The notes below the pieces were generated by a model. It was not told the DNA's origin, searched no databases, and worked only from the letters and a program-made list of their open reading frames with translations. Below are positions 1-8,841 of a DNA stretch of 64,000 nucleotides, piece after piece. The stretch spans positions 18,994 to 82,993 of the forward strand of contig CAJGCT010000001.1 of the NCBI GenBank assembly GCA_904501985.1, in the 5' to 3' direction. Every line of letters starts with the position of its first letter. Within the stretch, counting starts at the first letter, position 1. The DNA comes from an uncultured Clostridia bacterium (GTDB taxonomy: Bacteria; Bacillota; Clostridia; Oscillospirales; CAG-272). Made by a program: the position numbers and the translations under genes.

Positions 1-24
1 TTTTCCGAGAGTTACGGTTTTCAT
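1..24 (-). CDS. 5' end of a minus-strand gene leaving the window
   Basis: An ATG on the minus strand at 24 is preceded by an AAGGATGGG-like ribosome binding site and opens the reading frame MKTVTLGK before the window ends. A TATAAT -10 lies at 60-65 on the same strand. Eight residues cannot identify a family. The start resembles that of some aldo/keto reductases, but that is only a guess. Confidence 0.4.
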
Positions 25-59
25 AGTATCCCATCCTTAATTTGTGATTTATTGTATTT

Positions 60-109
60 ATTATATCATAAATTATCCTTGTGAATTTTGGTAATGGATA
101 ATTTATGAT
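60..109 (-). promoter_or_regulatory. Promoter with a perfect 14-bp inverted repeat
   Basis: On the minus strand a TATAAT -10 (60-65) has no convincing -35. Two perfect 14-bp inverted arms, ATCATAAATTATCC at 65-78 and its complement at 96-109, flank the expected -35 position with 17 bp between them. The arm centres are 31 bp apart, about three helical turns, which suits a dimeric regulator binding one DNA face. It would control the minus-strand gene starting at 24. A hairpin role in the other direction is possible but there is no T-tract. Confidence 0.5.
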
Positions 110-198
110 CAAATAAAAGCTTCCTTATTCCGCCGCAGCGAAGCAAGGCATTGGTTGCTTTTATTATACCATATTGCCGCTACGGTGTCAACGGCAAA

Positions 199-230
199 AG
201 GAGCTGTTGCACTTAGGTGCACCAGCTCCT
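199..230 (-). terminator. Terminator of the pts operon
   Basis: AGGAGCTG (199-206) pairs with CAGCTCCT (223-230), with a second short stem inside. On the minus strand it is followed by TTTT. It lies about 90 bp after the ptsI stop. Two more hairpins lie between it and ptsI: TTTTGTGTGC/GCACACAAAA at 265-287 and a short one at 298-314. Confidence 0.7.
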
Positions 231-318
231 AAAAAATACAGCTTGTCACCCATTAAGGGTCCCATTTTGTGTGCCATGCACACAAAAACGTTGTATTTGG
301 GCGCGTTCGCACCCATTC

Positions 319-1953
319 CTAACTCCGAAGATCCGTCTTTCGCACGGTGTCGCGAAGTTTCAGCACATATGGCGGAGACACGGACAGCTCGTCTATTCCC
401 ATTTTAAGAAATGTTTCGGTGAGGGTAAGATCAGCCGCAAGCTCACCGCATATGCCTATCCATTTGCCGTGAGAATGAGCGCTTTTTGCCGCATATTCAA
501 TAAGCCGCAGTACCGCCTCGTGATGTGTGTCGCAAAACTCCTCCAACCGCTGATTTTGACGGTCGCAGGCAAGGGTGTACTGTATTAAATCGTTTGTTCC
601 TACGCTGAAAAAGTCCACCATGGGCGCAAGACGGTCACTTATTACAGCCGCGGCAGGAGTCTCTATCATTATTCCAAGCTCCACGCTGTCGGATACGGGA
701 ATATTCTCCGCTATGAGCGTTTGGCGGACCTCGTGGCAGTATTCAAGCACCCTGGCTGTTTCCGTAACGCTTGTTATCATGGGGAACATTATTCCGAGAT
801 TGCCGTATACGGATGCCCTGTACAGCGCGCGAAGCTGTGTTATGAATATTTCGGGTCGAGTCAGGCATATTCGTATGGCGCGGAGTCCCAGGGCGGGGTT
901 TTCCTCCTTTTCAAGACCGAAATAGCCTGCCTGCTTGTCAGCACCTATATCAAGGGTGCGGATGATGACCTTTTTGTCCGCCATGCTTTCAAGAACACGC
1001 TTATAGATGGCGAACTGCTCTTCCTCAGAGGGGAAATCTCGGCTTTCAAGATAGATAAACTCGCTTCTGAAAAGTCCGATGCCGCCGGCATCGTTAAGGA
1101 GCACCGCGCCGATATTTTCCACGCTTCCGATGTTGGCATAAATCTGTATCTGCGTGCCGTCACGGGTGATATTCTTTTTGCCGCGAAGGTCCTCAAGGAG
1201 CTGTCTTGCCGCCATATCGTCGGCAAGCTTTTTCTTTGCCTCATCCGTGGCGGCTTCGTCGGGAGATACGATAACCTCGCCGGTCTGACCGTTTACAATT
1301 GCCGTTTCTCCGTCGCGAACAGAAGCAAGAAATGCTTCACCCAGCCCTATTACAGCCGGAATATTCATACTGCGTGCAAGAATCGCTGTGTGAGAGTTTG
1401 CAGAGCCGTTAGCCGTAACAAACGCCAGCACACGGCTCTTATCAAGTGCCACGGTTTCGCTTGGTGCCAGGTCATCGGCACATATAATAAGCTTTCCGCC
1501 TGCCAATTGCTCTGTTTCCGATACTCCCGAAAGCACACGTATGAGCCTGTTTGATATATCACGTACATCTGCGGCGCGTGCCTGCATATAGCTGTCTTCC
1601 ATAGCACCGAACATGGCTTCAAAGTTATCCGCGGTCAAAGCCGTGGCATATTCGGCGTTTATCTGCTGACGCTCTATCATACTGCGTACAGATTCCCTGT
1701 AATCGTCGTCCTCAAGCATCATGCGGTGAATGTCGAATATCTGCGCACCTGCCTCGCCGACTTCCGGGATAGCTTTTTCATAAAGGCGGCACAGCTCGTC
1801 TATTGCCTGCTTTCTTGCATTCTCAAACCGTTCAAGCTCCGCTTCGGTGTCCGTTATTTTAACTCGCGTCACCTTGGCATCACTGTGCCGCAGTACCGAT
1901 ATCCTGCCTATGGCAATGCCGCCGCAGACTCCTTTGCCGCTAAAGCTGCGCAT
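319..1953 (-). CDS. ptsI: PTS enzyme I (phosphoenolpyruvate-protein phosphotransferase)
   Basis: Cytoplasmic enzyme I takes phosphate from PEP and passes it to HPr, starting the sugar phosphotransferase cascade. The protein has 544 residues, slightly short of the usual 570. The phosphohistidine region reads ANSHTAILARS. The PEP-binding barrel carries GTNDLIQYTLACDRQN, and GICGELA near the C-terminus holds the catalytic Cys. It is the last gene of a three-gene minus-strand operon (EIICBA, HPr, EI) and lies 13 bp after HPr. The family assignment is secure. Confidence 0.95.
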   Translation of the reverse strand: MRSFSGKGVCGGIAIGRISVLRHSDAKVTRVKITDTEAELERFENARKQAIDELCRLYEKAIPEVGEAGAQIFDIHRMMLEDDDYRESVRSMIERQQINAEYATALTADNFEAMFGAMEDSYMQARAADVRDISNRLIRVLSGVSETEQLAGGKLIICADDLAPSETVALDKSRVLAFVTANGSANSHTAILARSMNIPAVIGLGEAFLASVRDGETAIVNGQTGEVIVSPDEAATDEAKKKLADDMAARQLLEDLRGKKNITRDGTQIQIYANIGSVENIGAVLLNDAGGIGLFRSEFIYLESRDFPSEEEQFAIYKRVLESMADKKVIIRTLDIGADKQAGYFGLEKEENPALGLRAIRICLTRPEIFITQLRALYRASVYGNLGIMFPMITSVTETARVLEYCHEVRQTLIAENIPVSDSVELGIMIETPAAAVISDRLAPMVDFFSVGTNDLIQYTLACDRQNQRLEEFCDTHHEAVLRLIEYAAKSAHSHGKWIGICGELAADLTLTETFLKMGIDELSVSPPYVLKLRDTVRKTDLRS

Positions 1954-1966
1954 AGCACCACCCCCA

Positions 1967-2224
1967 TTACAAATTGGCTTCGAAAAATTCCGAAAGTGCC
2001 GCTATTGCGGCATCTTCATCAGTTCCGTCCGCTTCCACCTGTATGGAATCGCCGCATTTTACGCCAAGACCCATGAGCGAAAAAAGCTTCTTGGCATCTG
2101 CGCTTCTGCCGTCCTTGTGAACGGTTACGGCACACTCAAATTCTTTCGCTTTATTTACAAGCATTCCGGCGGGGCGGGCATGGATGCCCACCTCGTCCCG
2201 GATGGTATAGGTGAATGTTTTCAT
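1967..2224 (-). CDS. ptsH: HPr family phosphocarrier protein
   Basis: HPr carries phosphate between enzyme I and the sugar-specific EII. The 85-residue protein has the active-site His15 in VGIHARPAG. In Gram-positive HPr, residue 46 is the regulatory serine phosphorylated by HPr kinase. Aligned by eye (AKKLFSLMGLG against LKSIMGVMSLG), position 46 here is Lys and the nearest Ser is residue 49. The start codon overlaps the stop of the EIICBA gene, so the two are probably translationally coupled. Confidence 0.93.
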   Translation of the reverse strand: MKTFTYTIRDEVGIHARPAGMLVNKAKEFECAVTVHKDGRSADAKKLFSLMGLGVKCGDSIQVEADGTDEDAAIAALSEFFEANL

Positions 2225-4353
2225 TAGTCATTTTCCTTTCTTGTGAGTCTTAAAAGGTCGCATCCTTTGCGTATATCGCCATCGGTAAGCGTTTTTATCT
2301 CGCCGTAATCTTCGGTGTTGCATATTACAATAGGCGAGGTCAGCTTGTAGCCCTCATTTTTTATTCCGTCAATGTCAAAGGATAGTAAAAGCTCTCCAGC
2401 CTCAACACTTTGACCGTTCTGCACGTGAGCGGTAAAATATTTTCCGCTAAGCTTCACGGTATCAATACCGATGTGGAGCAGTATTTCACTGCCGTCATCA
2501 CCCTTAAGATTTACAGCGTGCTTTGTGTCAAACACGCTTTCAACGATACCGTTGCAGGGCGCATACAGCTTGCCCTCCGACGGAATGACTGCGATTCCGT
2601 CTCCAAGCATTTTTTTCGAAAATACATCGTCCTCAACCGATTCAAGGGGTATCACCTTGCCCGTCATTGGCGAAACAAGGGTCATAGAGCCGATATTTTT
2701 AGCTTCTTTCACCTTACCCATTGAAATTTCATCGGAATTTGCCGATATTATTCTCTCGGGATGCTCTGAATCGGGAGTTTCCATGAAATCTTCAAGATTT
2801 GATTTCACAACCGATACCTGCGGACCGTAAATTACCTGAATGCCCTCACCTTTTCGTATAACACCCGAAGCACCGCTCTTTTTAAGGTGAGATTCGCTGA
2901 CATGAGCAGGATTTTTTACGGTGACTCTCAGTCTTGTGGCACAGCAGTCGATATCTGCGATGTTGGATTTTCCGCCAAGACCGTGAAGAATAAGCGCACT
3001 TGTGATATCACCTGTCTGCTTGGCGGCTTTGCGTGCCTCCACGTCGCGGCGCGTATAAAGCTTGGTTTCTTCGTCATCGGCTTCTCTGCCGGGGGTCTTA
3101 AGGTTGAGTTTTCTTATCATAATGCTGAAAAGGAAATAGTAGATGACCGCGTAAACTGCGCCTATTATCACTATCCATACCCAATTTGTCTTTGCGTTGC
3201 CCTGAAGTATACCGAACAGGGTAAGGTCAATAAGACCGCCGGAGAAGGTCATTCCAACGCCAACCCCGAAAATGTGGGTCAGCATATAGGAAAGACCGGC
3301 AAGGATACAGTGGATGACGTAAAGGATGGGGGAAACAAAGAGGAAAGTGAATTCGATAGGCTCGGTTATACCTGTGAGCATGGCGGTAAGCGCCGCAGAC
3401 AGGAGAAGTCCGCCAACAAGCTTGCGCTTCTCGGGACGAGCTGTGCGGTACATTGCGTACGCCGCCGCAGGCAGACCGAATATCATGAACGGGAATTTAC
3501 CGGACATAAAGCGTGTTGCCGATACGGAGAACTGGGTTGTGCTCTTTGAAGCAAGCTCGGCAAAGAAGATGTTCTGTGCGCCCTGAACAAGCGTGCCGTC
3601 GATAATCATAGCTCCGCCAACCTCTGTCTGCCAGAAGGGCATATAGAATACATGGTGGAGTCCGAATGGAATAAGTGCGCGCTCAATTATACCGTATATC
3701 CATGTTCCGGCATAGCCTGAGCGAAGCACAAGATTTCCGAGACTTGCGATCCATCCCTGTACAATGGGCCAAACGAAAAACATGATTATTCCCACAACGA
3801 GGAAAACAAGGCTTGATATAATGGGTACGAATCTTGTGCCGCCGAAGAAAGAAAGCACCTGGGGCAGTTGTATCTTGTAGAAACGGTTGTGCAGTGCCGC
3901 AACACCCAGACCCACGATTATACCGCCGAAAACGCCCATCTGAAGTGTGGTTATTCCGAGGGTAGTTGTGGTTGAGTTCTCAGCCATAGCTTCGATTCCG
4001 CCGCGTGCGTTTATAAGCGCACTGATTGTGGTGTTCATAATGAGATATGCTATAGCACCGGAGAGGGCGGCAACTTCCTTCTCCTTTTTCGCCATGCCTA
4101 TGGCGACGCCCATGGCAAAGAGCAGTGCAAGATTGTCAAAGACCGCACTGCCTGCCTTACTCATAATATCGAGGATTGTGTAGAAAATACCGCCTTCGTA
4201 TATTATGCCGGTGAGGTTGTAGGTTTCAAGAGTGGTGGGGTTGGTGAATGAGCTTCCGATTCCGAGAAGCAGACCGGCTACGGGGAGCAGTGCTATTGGG
4301 AGCATGAACGATCTTCCAACGCGCTGCAGAACGCCGAAAATTTTTGATTTCAT
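2224..4353 (-). CDS. PTS transporter EIICBA, glucose/N-acetylglucosamine family
   Basis: Membrane sugar permease that phosphorylates its substrate during uptake. Domain order is EIIC (about residues 1-410, many membrane segments, with the conserved GITEPIEF), EIIB (DCCATRLRV, phosphocysteine) and EIIA at the C-terminus (LLHIGIDTVKL, phosphohistidine). The ATG at 4353 is chosen because TTGAAAGGA precedes it; an upstream in-frame ATG at 4398 has no ribosome binding site. Glucose, maltose or GlcNAc cannot be told apart by eye. As the first gene of the operon with ptsH and ptsI, it is probably the main sugar PTS. Confidence 0.92.
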   Translation of the reverse strand: MKSKIFGVLQRVGRSFMLPIALLPVAGLLLGIGSSFTNPTTLETYNLTGIIYEGGIFYTILDIMSKAGSAVFDNLALLFAMGVAIGMAKKEKEVAALSGAIAYLIMNTTISALINARGGIEAMAENSTTTTLGITTLQMGVFGGIIVGLGVAALHNRFYKIQLPQVLSFFGGTRFVPIISSLVFLVVGIIMFFVWPIVQGWIASLGNLVLRSGYAGTWIYGIIERALIPFGLHHVFYMPFWQTEVGGAMIIDGTLVQGAQNIFFAELASKSTTQFSVSATRFMSGKFPFMIFGLPAAAYAMYRTARPEKRKLVGGLLLSAALTAMLTGITEPIEFTFLFVSPILYVIHCILAGLSYMLTHIFGVGVGMTFSGGLIDLTLFGILQGNAKTNWVWIVIIGAVYAVIYYFLFSIMIRKLNLKTPGREADDEETKLYTRRDVEARKAAKQTGDITSALILHGLGGKSNIADIDCCATRLRVTVKNPAHVSESHLKKSGASGVIRKGEGIQVIYGPQVSVVKSNLEDFMETPDSEHPERIISANSDEISMGKVKEAKNIGSMTLVSPMTGKVIPLESVEDDVFSKKMLGDGIAVIPSEGKLYAPCNGIVESVFDTKHAVNLKGDDGSEILLHIGIDTVKLSGKYFTAHVQNGQSVEAGELLLSFDIDGIKNEGYKLTSPIVICNTEDYGEIKTLTDGDIRKGCDLLRLTRKEND

Positions 4354-4431
4354 GGCAAACGTCCTTTCAAAAATAATGTTGCGCTGTTTATTATGCACCG
4401 CTTTTTATGAAAAATTACACCAAAATAAAAA

Positions 4432-4464
4432 AAATACCGCAGTTTAAAAGTAACTGCGATATTT
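4432..4464 (-). terminator. Terminator after the SLOG gene
   Basis: A hairpin with GCAGTT/AACTGC core and AT-rich flanks is followed on the minus strand by a run of T. It separates the SLOG gene from the pts operon. A GlcT-type antiterminator site cannot be excluded, but I see no clear RAT sequence. Confidence 0.6.
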
Positions 4465-4485
4465 TATCAGCTTGGGGCTGCAGCT

Positions 4486-4824
4486 TTATTCAAAGCTGCA
4501 GTCTATGAGTATAACAGGCTTGTTCATCTTTCTTGCGTAATTTACCGTATACATTGTGCCGCGTGATACGCCGTCCCAGATAACAAGAAGCTTGTCCGCC
4601 ATATCCACCATTACCTCGTTGCGCTTAAGCGGTGCGACCTTGCCGTAAAGCTCGTACTGAGGGCGGATGATGACCTTTGGTATTCTATGGGCATCGGCGT
4701 ATCTTTCGGCAAGTGTGTCGATGCCGACAGCACCGCCGCTTATTATAAGGTCGGTATCCGCCGGAATGTATTTTGACAAATCAAAGTTTTTAATACTTCT
4801 TGAGCCTGCGATTAAAAGTTTCAT
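4486..4824 (-). CDS. Small SLOG-fold protein (DUF2493/YspA-like)
   Basis: A 112-residue Rossmann-like protein with the pattern of the cpYpsA-related SLOG family: MKLLIAGSRS at the start, SGGAVGIDTLAERYA in the middle, then LLVIWDGVSRGT and KPVILID near the end. SLOG proteins are thought to bind nucleotides or nucleotide-derived ligands. No specific reaction is known for this branch. The ATG at 4824 is chosen because AAGGAGG precedes it. It is divergent from the XRE gene, and the two promoters share their -35 region. Confidence 0.8.
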   Translation of the reverse strand: MKLLIAGSRSIKNFDLSKYIPADTDLIISGGAVGIDTLAERYADAHRIPKVIIRPQYELYGKVAPLKRNEVMVDMADKLLVIWDGVSRGTMYTVNYARKMNKPVILIDCSFE

Positions 4825-4854
4825 AATAATCCTCCTTGCGTATATACTACTATA

Positions 4855-4905
4855 AGTATACACCCTAACGCGTCAATTGTCAATAGGATATATAATTATT
4901 AAAAT
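4855..4905. promoter_or_regulatory. Back-to-back promoters sharing one -35 region
   Basis: Plus strand: TTGTCA (4877-4882), 17 bp, TAAAAT (4900-4905), for the XRE gene. Minus strand: TTGACA (4878-4883), 17 bp, TATACT (4855-4860), for the SLOG gene. The two -35 hexamers occupy almost the same bases, so RNA polymerase can bind only one way at a time. Confidence 0.65.
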
Positions 4906-4930
4906 ATATATCGAGAGGGAGTGTTTATTT

Positions 4931-5131
4931 ATGATAAGACTTACCGTTGACAAATACATTGACAGTCATGGAATTACACGATATGAGCTTGCTAAACGAA
5001 CAGGGCTGTATTATCATGTCATTGATACCTATTACAAAAACAAAGTTGTGCGCTACGACAGCTATATTCTGAATAAAATCTGCGAGGCACTTGACTGCGA
5101 TATTTCGGATATAATCGAATACGAAAAATGA
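4931..5131 (+). CDS. Small XRE/Cro-type helix-turn-helix regulator
   Basis: A 66-residue protein that is little more than one Cro/C1 helix-turn-helix: helices start at TRYELAKRTG and DSYILNKICEAL, ending in the usual DCDISDIIEYEK. It should bind DNA as a dimer. The ATG at 4931 is preceded by GAGAGGGAG. Its start lies 107 bp from that of the divergent SLOG gene, so autoregulation and control of that gene are likely but not shown. Confidence 0.85.
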   Translation: MIRLTVDKYIDSHGITRYELAKRTGLYYHVIDTYYKNKVVRYDSYILNKICEALDCDISDIIEYEK

Positions 5132-5155
5132 GAATGCGGCGGCATTCTCGTTTTT
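5130..5155 (+). terminator. Terminator of the XRE gene
   Basis: GAGAATGC (5130-5137) pairs with GCATTCTC (5142-5149) around a 4-base loop and is followed by GTTTTT. It begins at the stop codon. Confidence 0.85.
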
Positions 5156-5248
5156 CAATATTTACAGAAAATTTGCAGGCACGTCTCACAGCCATAAAAA
5201 CAGGCTGATATACTGTTACATATAATTACACTGTTTCTCGGAGGCAAT

Positions 5249-6715
5249 ATGCTGTTTTCATCAATCGAGTTTCTTTACTGCTTCTTGCCCGCAGTTCTGC
5301 TTTTGTACTATCTCACCTCATTCTCCGTGCCCCTGAAAAATACGGTGCTCCTTGCGGCATCCCTGTATTTTTACGCCTGGGGTGAGAAAAAATTCGTTTA
5401 TGTTATGGTGGGGTCAATACTCTTAAACTACATATTCGGTTTACTTGTGGGTCATGCGAAAAAGCATTCAAAAGCCGGCGCGGCAAAGCTGTGGCTTGCC
5501 TGCGGTGTTGCCTGTAACCTCGGACTTTTGTTTGTATTCAAATATCTCACCTTTACGCTTACAAACATAAATGCGCTGTTTCCTCTCGGCTTTGCAGTGC
5601 CGCAGATCGCGCTTCCTATCGGAATCTCGTTTTTTACATTCCAATCCATGTCATATATAATCGACGTGTACCGCGATAAAGCGTCATTGCAGAAAAATCC
5701 GCTGTATCTTGCTTTGTATGTGGCACTTTTCCCTCAGCTTATCGCCGGACCTATCGTGCGCTATGAAACGGTTGCGGAACAGATACGCTATCGCCGTGAA
5801 ACATGGCAGGGATTTCATACAGGCTTTTGCAGATTCCTTGTTGGACTTTTCAAAAAGGTTCTTATCTCAAATCAAATGGGTCTTATTGCCGATAAAGCCT
5901 TCGGAATCAACGCTGTTGGCACGCTTAACACGCCTATGGCGTGGCTTGGTGCTATAGCGTATGCACTTCAGATATACTATGACTTTTCCGGATATTCGGA
6001 TATGGCGATAGGTCTTGGCAAAATGTTCGGCTTTGAATTTGAGGAGAATTTCAATTATCCTTACATATCCGCAAGCATCACGGAATTTTGGCGCAGATGG
6101 CATATTTCCCTCGGAACATGGTTTCGCGACTACGTGTACATTCCCCTTGGCGGCTCAAGAGTCAGCACAAAAGCGCGGCTTGTACTAAACCTTGCCGTTG
6201 TATGGATACTTACAGGCATATGGCACGGTGCGCAGTGGAATTTCCTCTTCTGGGGCGTGTGGTTTTTCGTTCTTCTTACGTTTGAAAAGCTGTTTTTCTC
6301 AAAACAGCTCAAAGCCTCGGACAACCTTCCGTTTTATAAGAAGCTCCCCGGCTGGATATACGCTATGATAGCGGTGCTTTTCGGATGGGTGCTTTTCCGC
6401 GCGGAAAATCTGAGCCTTGCCGCTGATTATATGGGCGTTATGTTCGGTATCGGCGTGGCTTCGCCTGCTGACACAACGGCGCTTATGTTCATAGGTCAAA
6501 AGGCAGTATATCTTGCGGCGGCGATCATTTTTGCCGCACCGGTAGTGCCTTTTGTAAGGTCGAAGATTGATAGTCTTCGTGAGAGCCTTGGCGGCGCTGT
6601 GATAGCCTCGGCGGCGGATATACTGTATGCGATTCTTCTTTGCGGTATGTTCGTTGTGTGCAGTGCCTATCTTCTTATGAGCACCTATAATCCGTTTATT
6701 TACTTCCAATTTTAA
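5249..6715 (+). CDS. MBOAT family O-acyltransferase (AlgI-like)
   Basis: Polytopic membrane protein of 488 residues that is expected to move acyl groups across the membrane for polysaccharide O-acetylation. It has the MBOAT signature: FWRRWHISLGTWFRDYVYIPLGG, followed by GIWHGAQWNF with the presumed catalytic His. The start at 5249 follows CGGAGG. The next gene encodes a DHHW protein, the usual partner that finishes acetyl transfer outside the cell. The acceptor polymer is not evident, because no glycan synthesis genes lie nearby. Confidence 0.92.
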   Translation: MLFSSIEFLYCFLPAVLLLYYLTSFSVPLKNTVLLAASLYFYAWGEKKFVYVMVGSILLNYIFGLLVGHAKKHSKAGAAKLWLACGVACNLGLLFVFKYLTFTLTNINALFPLGFAVPQIALPIGISFFTFQSMSYIIDVYRDKASLQKNPLYLALYVALFPQLIAGPIVRYETVAEQIRYRRETWQGFHTGFCRFLVGLFKKVLISNQMGLIADKAFGINAVGTLNTPMAWLGAIAYALQIYYDFSGYSDMAIGLGKMFGFEFEENFNYPYISASITEFWRRWHISLGTWFRDYVYIPLGGSRVSTKARLVLNLAVVWILTGIWHGAQWNFLFWGVWFFVLLTFEKLFFSKQLKASDNLPFYKKLPGWIYAMIAVLFGWVLFRAENLSLAADYMGVMFGIGVASPADTTALMFIGQKAVYLAAAIIFAAPVVPFVRSKIDSLRESLGGAVIASAADILYAILLCGMFVVCSAYLLMSTYNPFIYFQF

Positions 6716-6726
6716 GGGTGGCTGAT

Positions 6727-7911
6727 ATGAAAAAAATATCTCGGATAACAAAAACATTATCGACCGCCCTTACCGCGGTGGTCTTGCTCGCATTCATATG
6801 TGCTGTGGGAGTGCTTACCGTTTCAAAGAACCGTGAGACACTGTTTTCAAGTAGTCCCGATGCAGGTGGGGTAAAAGAGCGTATCGTAGTATCCTTTGAC
6901 GATAATCTTGTGGGCTTTGACAGATTTAAGTCTGTGTACAGTACGGCACAGCGACTGCTTGGCACATCCGTTTACGATGATGCAGGCTACACATATCTAA
7001 TAAGGGACAGCGAGAATAATCTGCACTTTAACACCATTCATGCGGATGCCGCACCCTACGCCGATGCGGTTGCCGAGTTAAATGAAGCACTTGCGGCAAA
7101 GGATATTCCGTTTCTGTATATTCAAGCTCCCACAAAAGAGATTGAGGGGTACACAAAGTATCCCATGGGCATAAAATATGCCACGGTGGAAAACGCTGAA
7201 GATATGGTATACGAGCTTGGTCTGCGCGGCGTTGATATGATCGATCTTTCAACGGTTTTTGCCGAAAACGGCACAGATCCGGCAGGAATGTTCTACCGCA
7301 CCGACCATCATTGGACTACAGAGACTGCATTTTCGGCTTTCGGATATGTGGTGTCCTATCTTAACAAGAATTTTGGACTTTCGCTGAACAACGAGCTTTG
7401 CAATCCCGAAAAATGGCTCACAGAAACGCAGAATGAGGTGTTCCTCGGCTCAATCGGACGCCGAATCGGCAAAGAAGCGGCAGGTCTTGACGATTATACC
7501 TTCCTTGAACCGAATTTTGAGACGTCCTATGAGGTCTACTACCCGAAGGTGTCTGAGATATACCCCAATTGGGCAGGAGATTTCAGAGCTGCTTTCGTGC
7601 GCGAGGGCGTACTCTACAGCGAGGATGTGAACGCCAACCGGTATGCGTCATATTTTGAATATGACTTCGGTCATCTTATAATAAAAAATCGCCTTGCAGA
7701 CAATAATCTGCGCGTGGCGATTGTCAAGGATTCCTTTGCACTTCCCCTCACTGCGTTCTTTTCCACGGTCGTTTCGGAAATAGATATGATTGACCTTCGT
7801 GAATTTGAGGGATCGGTCACGGAGCATCTTACAAAGAGTGCTCCCGATATTGTGCTCATGCTCTATTCCGGCGGAAGCTTCAGTGACGTTATGTATGAGT
7901 TTGATAAATAA
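6727..7911 (+). CDS. DHHW family protein, O-acetylation partner of the MBOAT
   Basis: A 394-residue protein with an N-terminal membrane anchor (about residues 10-30) and an extracytoplasmic domain related to AlgJ/AlgX-type SGNH-like O-acetyltransferases. The family motif is visible in FYRTDHHWTTETAF, and a later VKDSFALPL matches the conserved Ser block. ATG 6727 is preferred over GTG 6718 because AGGGTGG sits six bases before it. It begins 12 bp after the MBOAT gene, so the two form an operon for cell-surface glycan acetylation. Confidence 0.88.
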   Translation: MKKISRITKTLSTALTAVVLLAFICAVGVLTVSKNRETLFSSSPDAGGVKERIVVSFDDNLVGFDRFKSVYSTAQRLLGTSVYDDAGYTYLIRDSENNLHFNTIHADAAPYADAVAELNEALAAKDIPFLYIQAPTKEIEGYTKYPMGIKYATVENAEDMVYELGLRGVDMIDLSTVFAENGTDPAGMFYRTDHHWTTETAFSAFGYVVSYLNKNFGLSLNNELCNPEKWLTETQNEVFLGSIGRRIGKEAAGLDDYTFLEPNFETSYEVYYPKVSEIYPNWAGDFRAAFVREGVLYSEDVNANRYASYFEYDFGHLIIKNRLADNNLRVAIVKDSFALPLTAFFSTVVSEIDMIDLREFEGSVTEHLTKSAPDIVLMLYSGGSFSDVMYEFDK

Positions 7912-7942
7912 AAATGCGGCTCACATCGGTGAGCCGTATTTT
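7911..7942. terminator. Bidirectional terminator
   Basis: CGGCTCAC and GTGAGCCG form the stem, flanked by A-run and T-run on each side. It serves both the DHHW gene and the convergent AraC gene. Confidence 0.88.
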
Positions 7943-8718
7943 TATCTGTTGTTTGTATGAATGGCATAGTATATATGCTTGAATTCGCTTGGGGTCATGC
8001 CTGCGTGGTATTTGAAAAATTTCAAAAACAGCTTGTAGTCGCCGAATCCCGTTGTGTCGGCAATCTCCGAAAGGGTAAGATCGCTTTCGAGAAGCAATTT
8101 TTTTATAAGCTGAAGCTTATGCTCGTTTATTCGCGCTCTGAGACCGCTTCCAAAGTGATTTTTCAGAATTCGCGATATGTAATCTTCGTTGTAGCCGAAT
8201 TTGCCTGAAACATCAGCTGCCATTATAGTGCGGTCTGCGTTTATTCGTATCCATTCGTCAATGCTTTGCGCCAAAGCGTTTCCGTCGCCGCGCTCATTGC
8301 AGCTTTGAAGCCACAGTTCGTGCAGTAGCACGTATAAAAGGCGGTTTACTACATCCGAACCTGCTCCCATGCTGTTGTAATGAAGCATTTGGCGGCACAG
8401 GATGCTTACATGGTGCGGCTCGCGCAGAGTGAAGCATTTTTTTGCCGGGTATACGGGGATTTCCTTTGCAATATCTATATGTATCCAATAAAAAGAGGTT
8501 TTCTCAGTCGAAATTTCATAACCCTTATGCGAAATATTGGGATCAAGCATAAGCACGCTTCCAGGAGTAAGCTCATAGCGGATCCCGTCCTCCTCAAGCT
8601 TTACCACGCCGTCGGTGACGATTATTATCTCTGTGGTTGGAACGGTAATTTCGCCGTGTATCCATTCTCCGCGGGATGTAAATTTTCCGGCGGCATGAAA
8701 TTTGATATCACCATTCAT
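7942..8718 (-). CDS. AraC family transcriptional regulator
   Basis: A 258-residue regulator with an N-terminal cupin-like sensing domain (EEDGIRYELTPGSVLMLDP) and a C-terminal pair of helix-turn-helix motifs (TIMAADVSGKFGYNEDYISRI and LSEIADTTGFGDYKLFLKFF, ending HAGMTPSEFK). AAAGGAG precedes the ATG. It is divergent from the GH127 gene across 123 bp, so it probably activates that gene in response to a sugar such as arabinose (inference). Confidence 0.92.
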   Translation of the reverse strand: MNGDIKFHAAGKFTSRGEWIHGEITVPTTEIIIVTDGVVKLEEDGIRYELTPGSVLMLDPNISHKGYEISTEKTSFYWIHIDIAKEIPVYPAKKCFTLREPHHVSILCRQMLHYNSMGAGSDVVNRLLYVLLHELWLQSCNERGDGNALAQSIDEWIRINADRTIMAADVSGKFGYNEDYISRILKNHFGSGLRARINEHKLQLIKKLLLESDLTLSEIADTTGFGDYKLFLKFFKYHAGMTPSEFKHIYYAIHTNNR

Positions 8719-8841
8719 GTCGGATTTTTTCTCCTTTTATACGGTTTTTGTGGTTGTTATTCTCGCAGGTATCTATTATAATTATACCATAAAGGGTGAA
8801 ATTAAGCAATATAAAATATAAAAAAACAGGGGGAAATCGAA

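Noticed and set aside
241..318. Hairpins 3' of ptsI as a repeat family shared with 33507-33586
   Set aside because: Both hold GGGTCCC and T-rich stems, but the sequences do not align beyond short pieces, so common origin is not supported.
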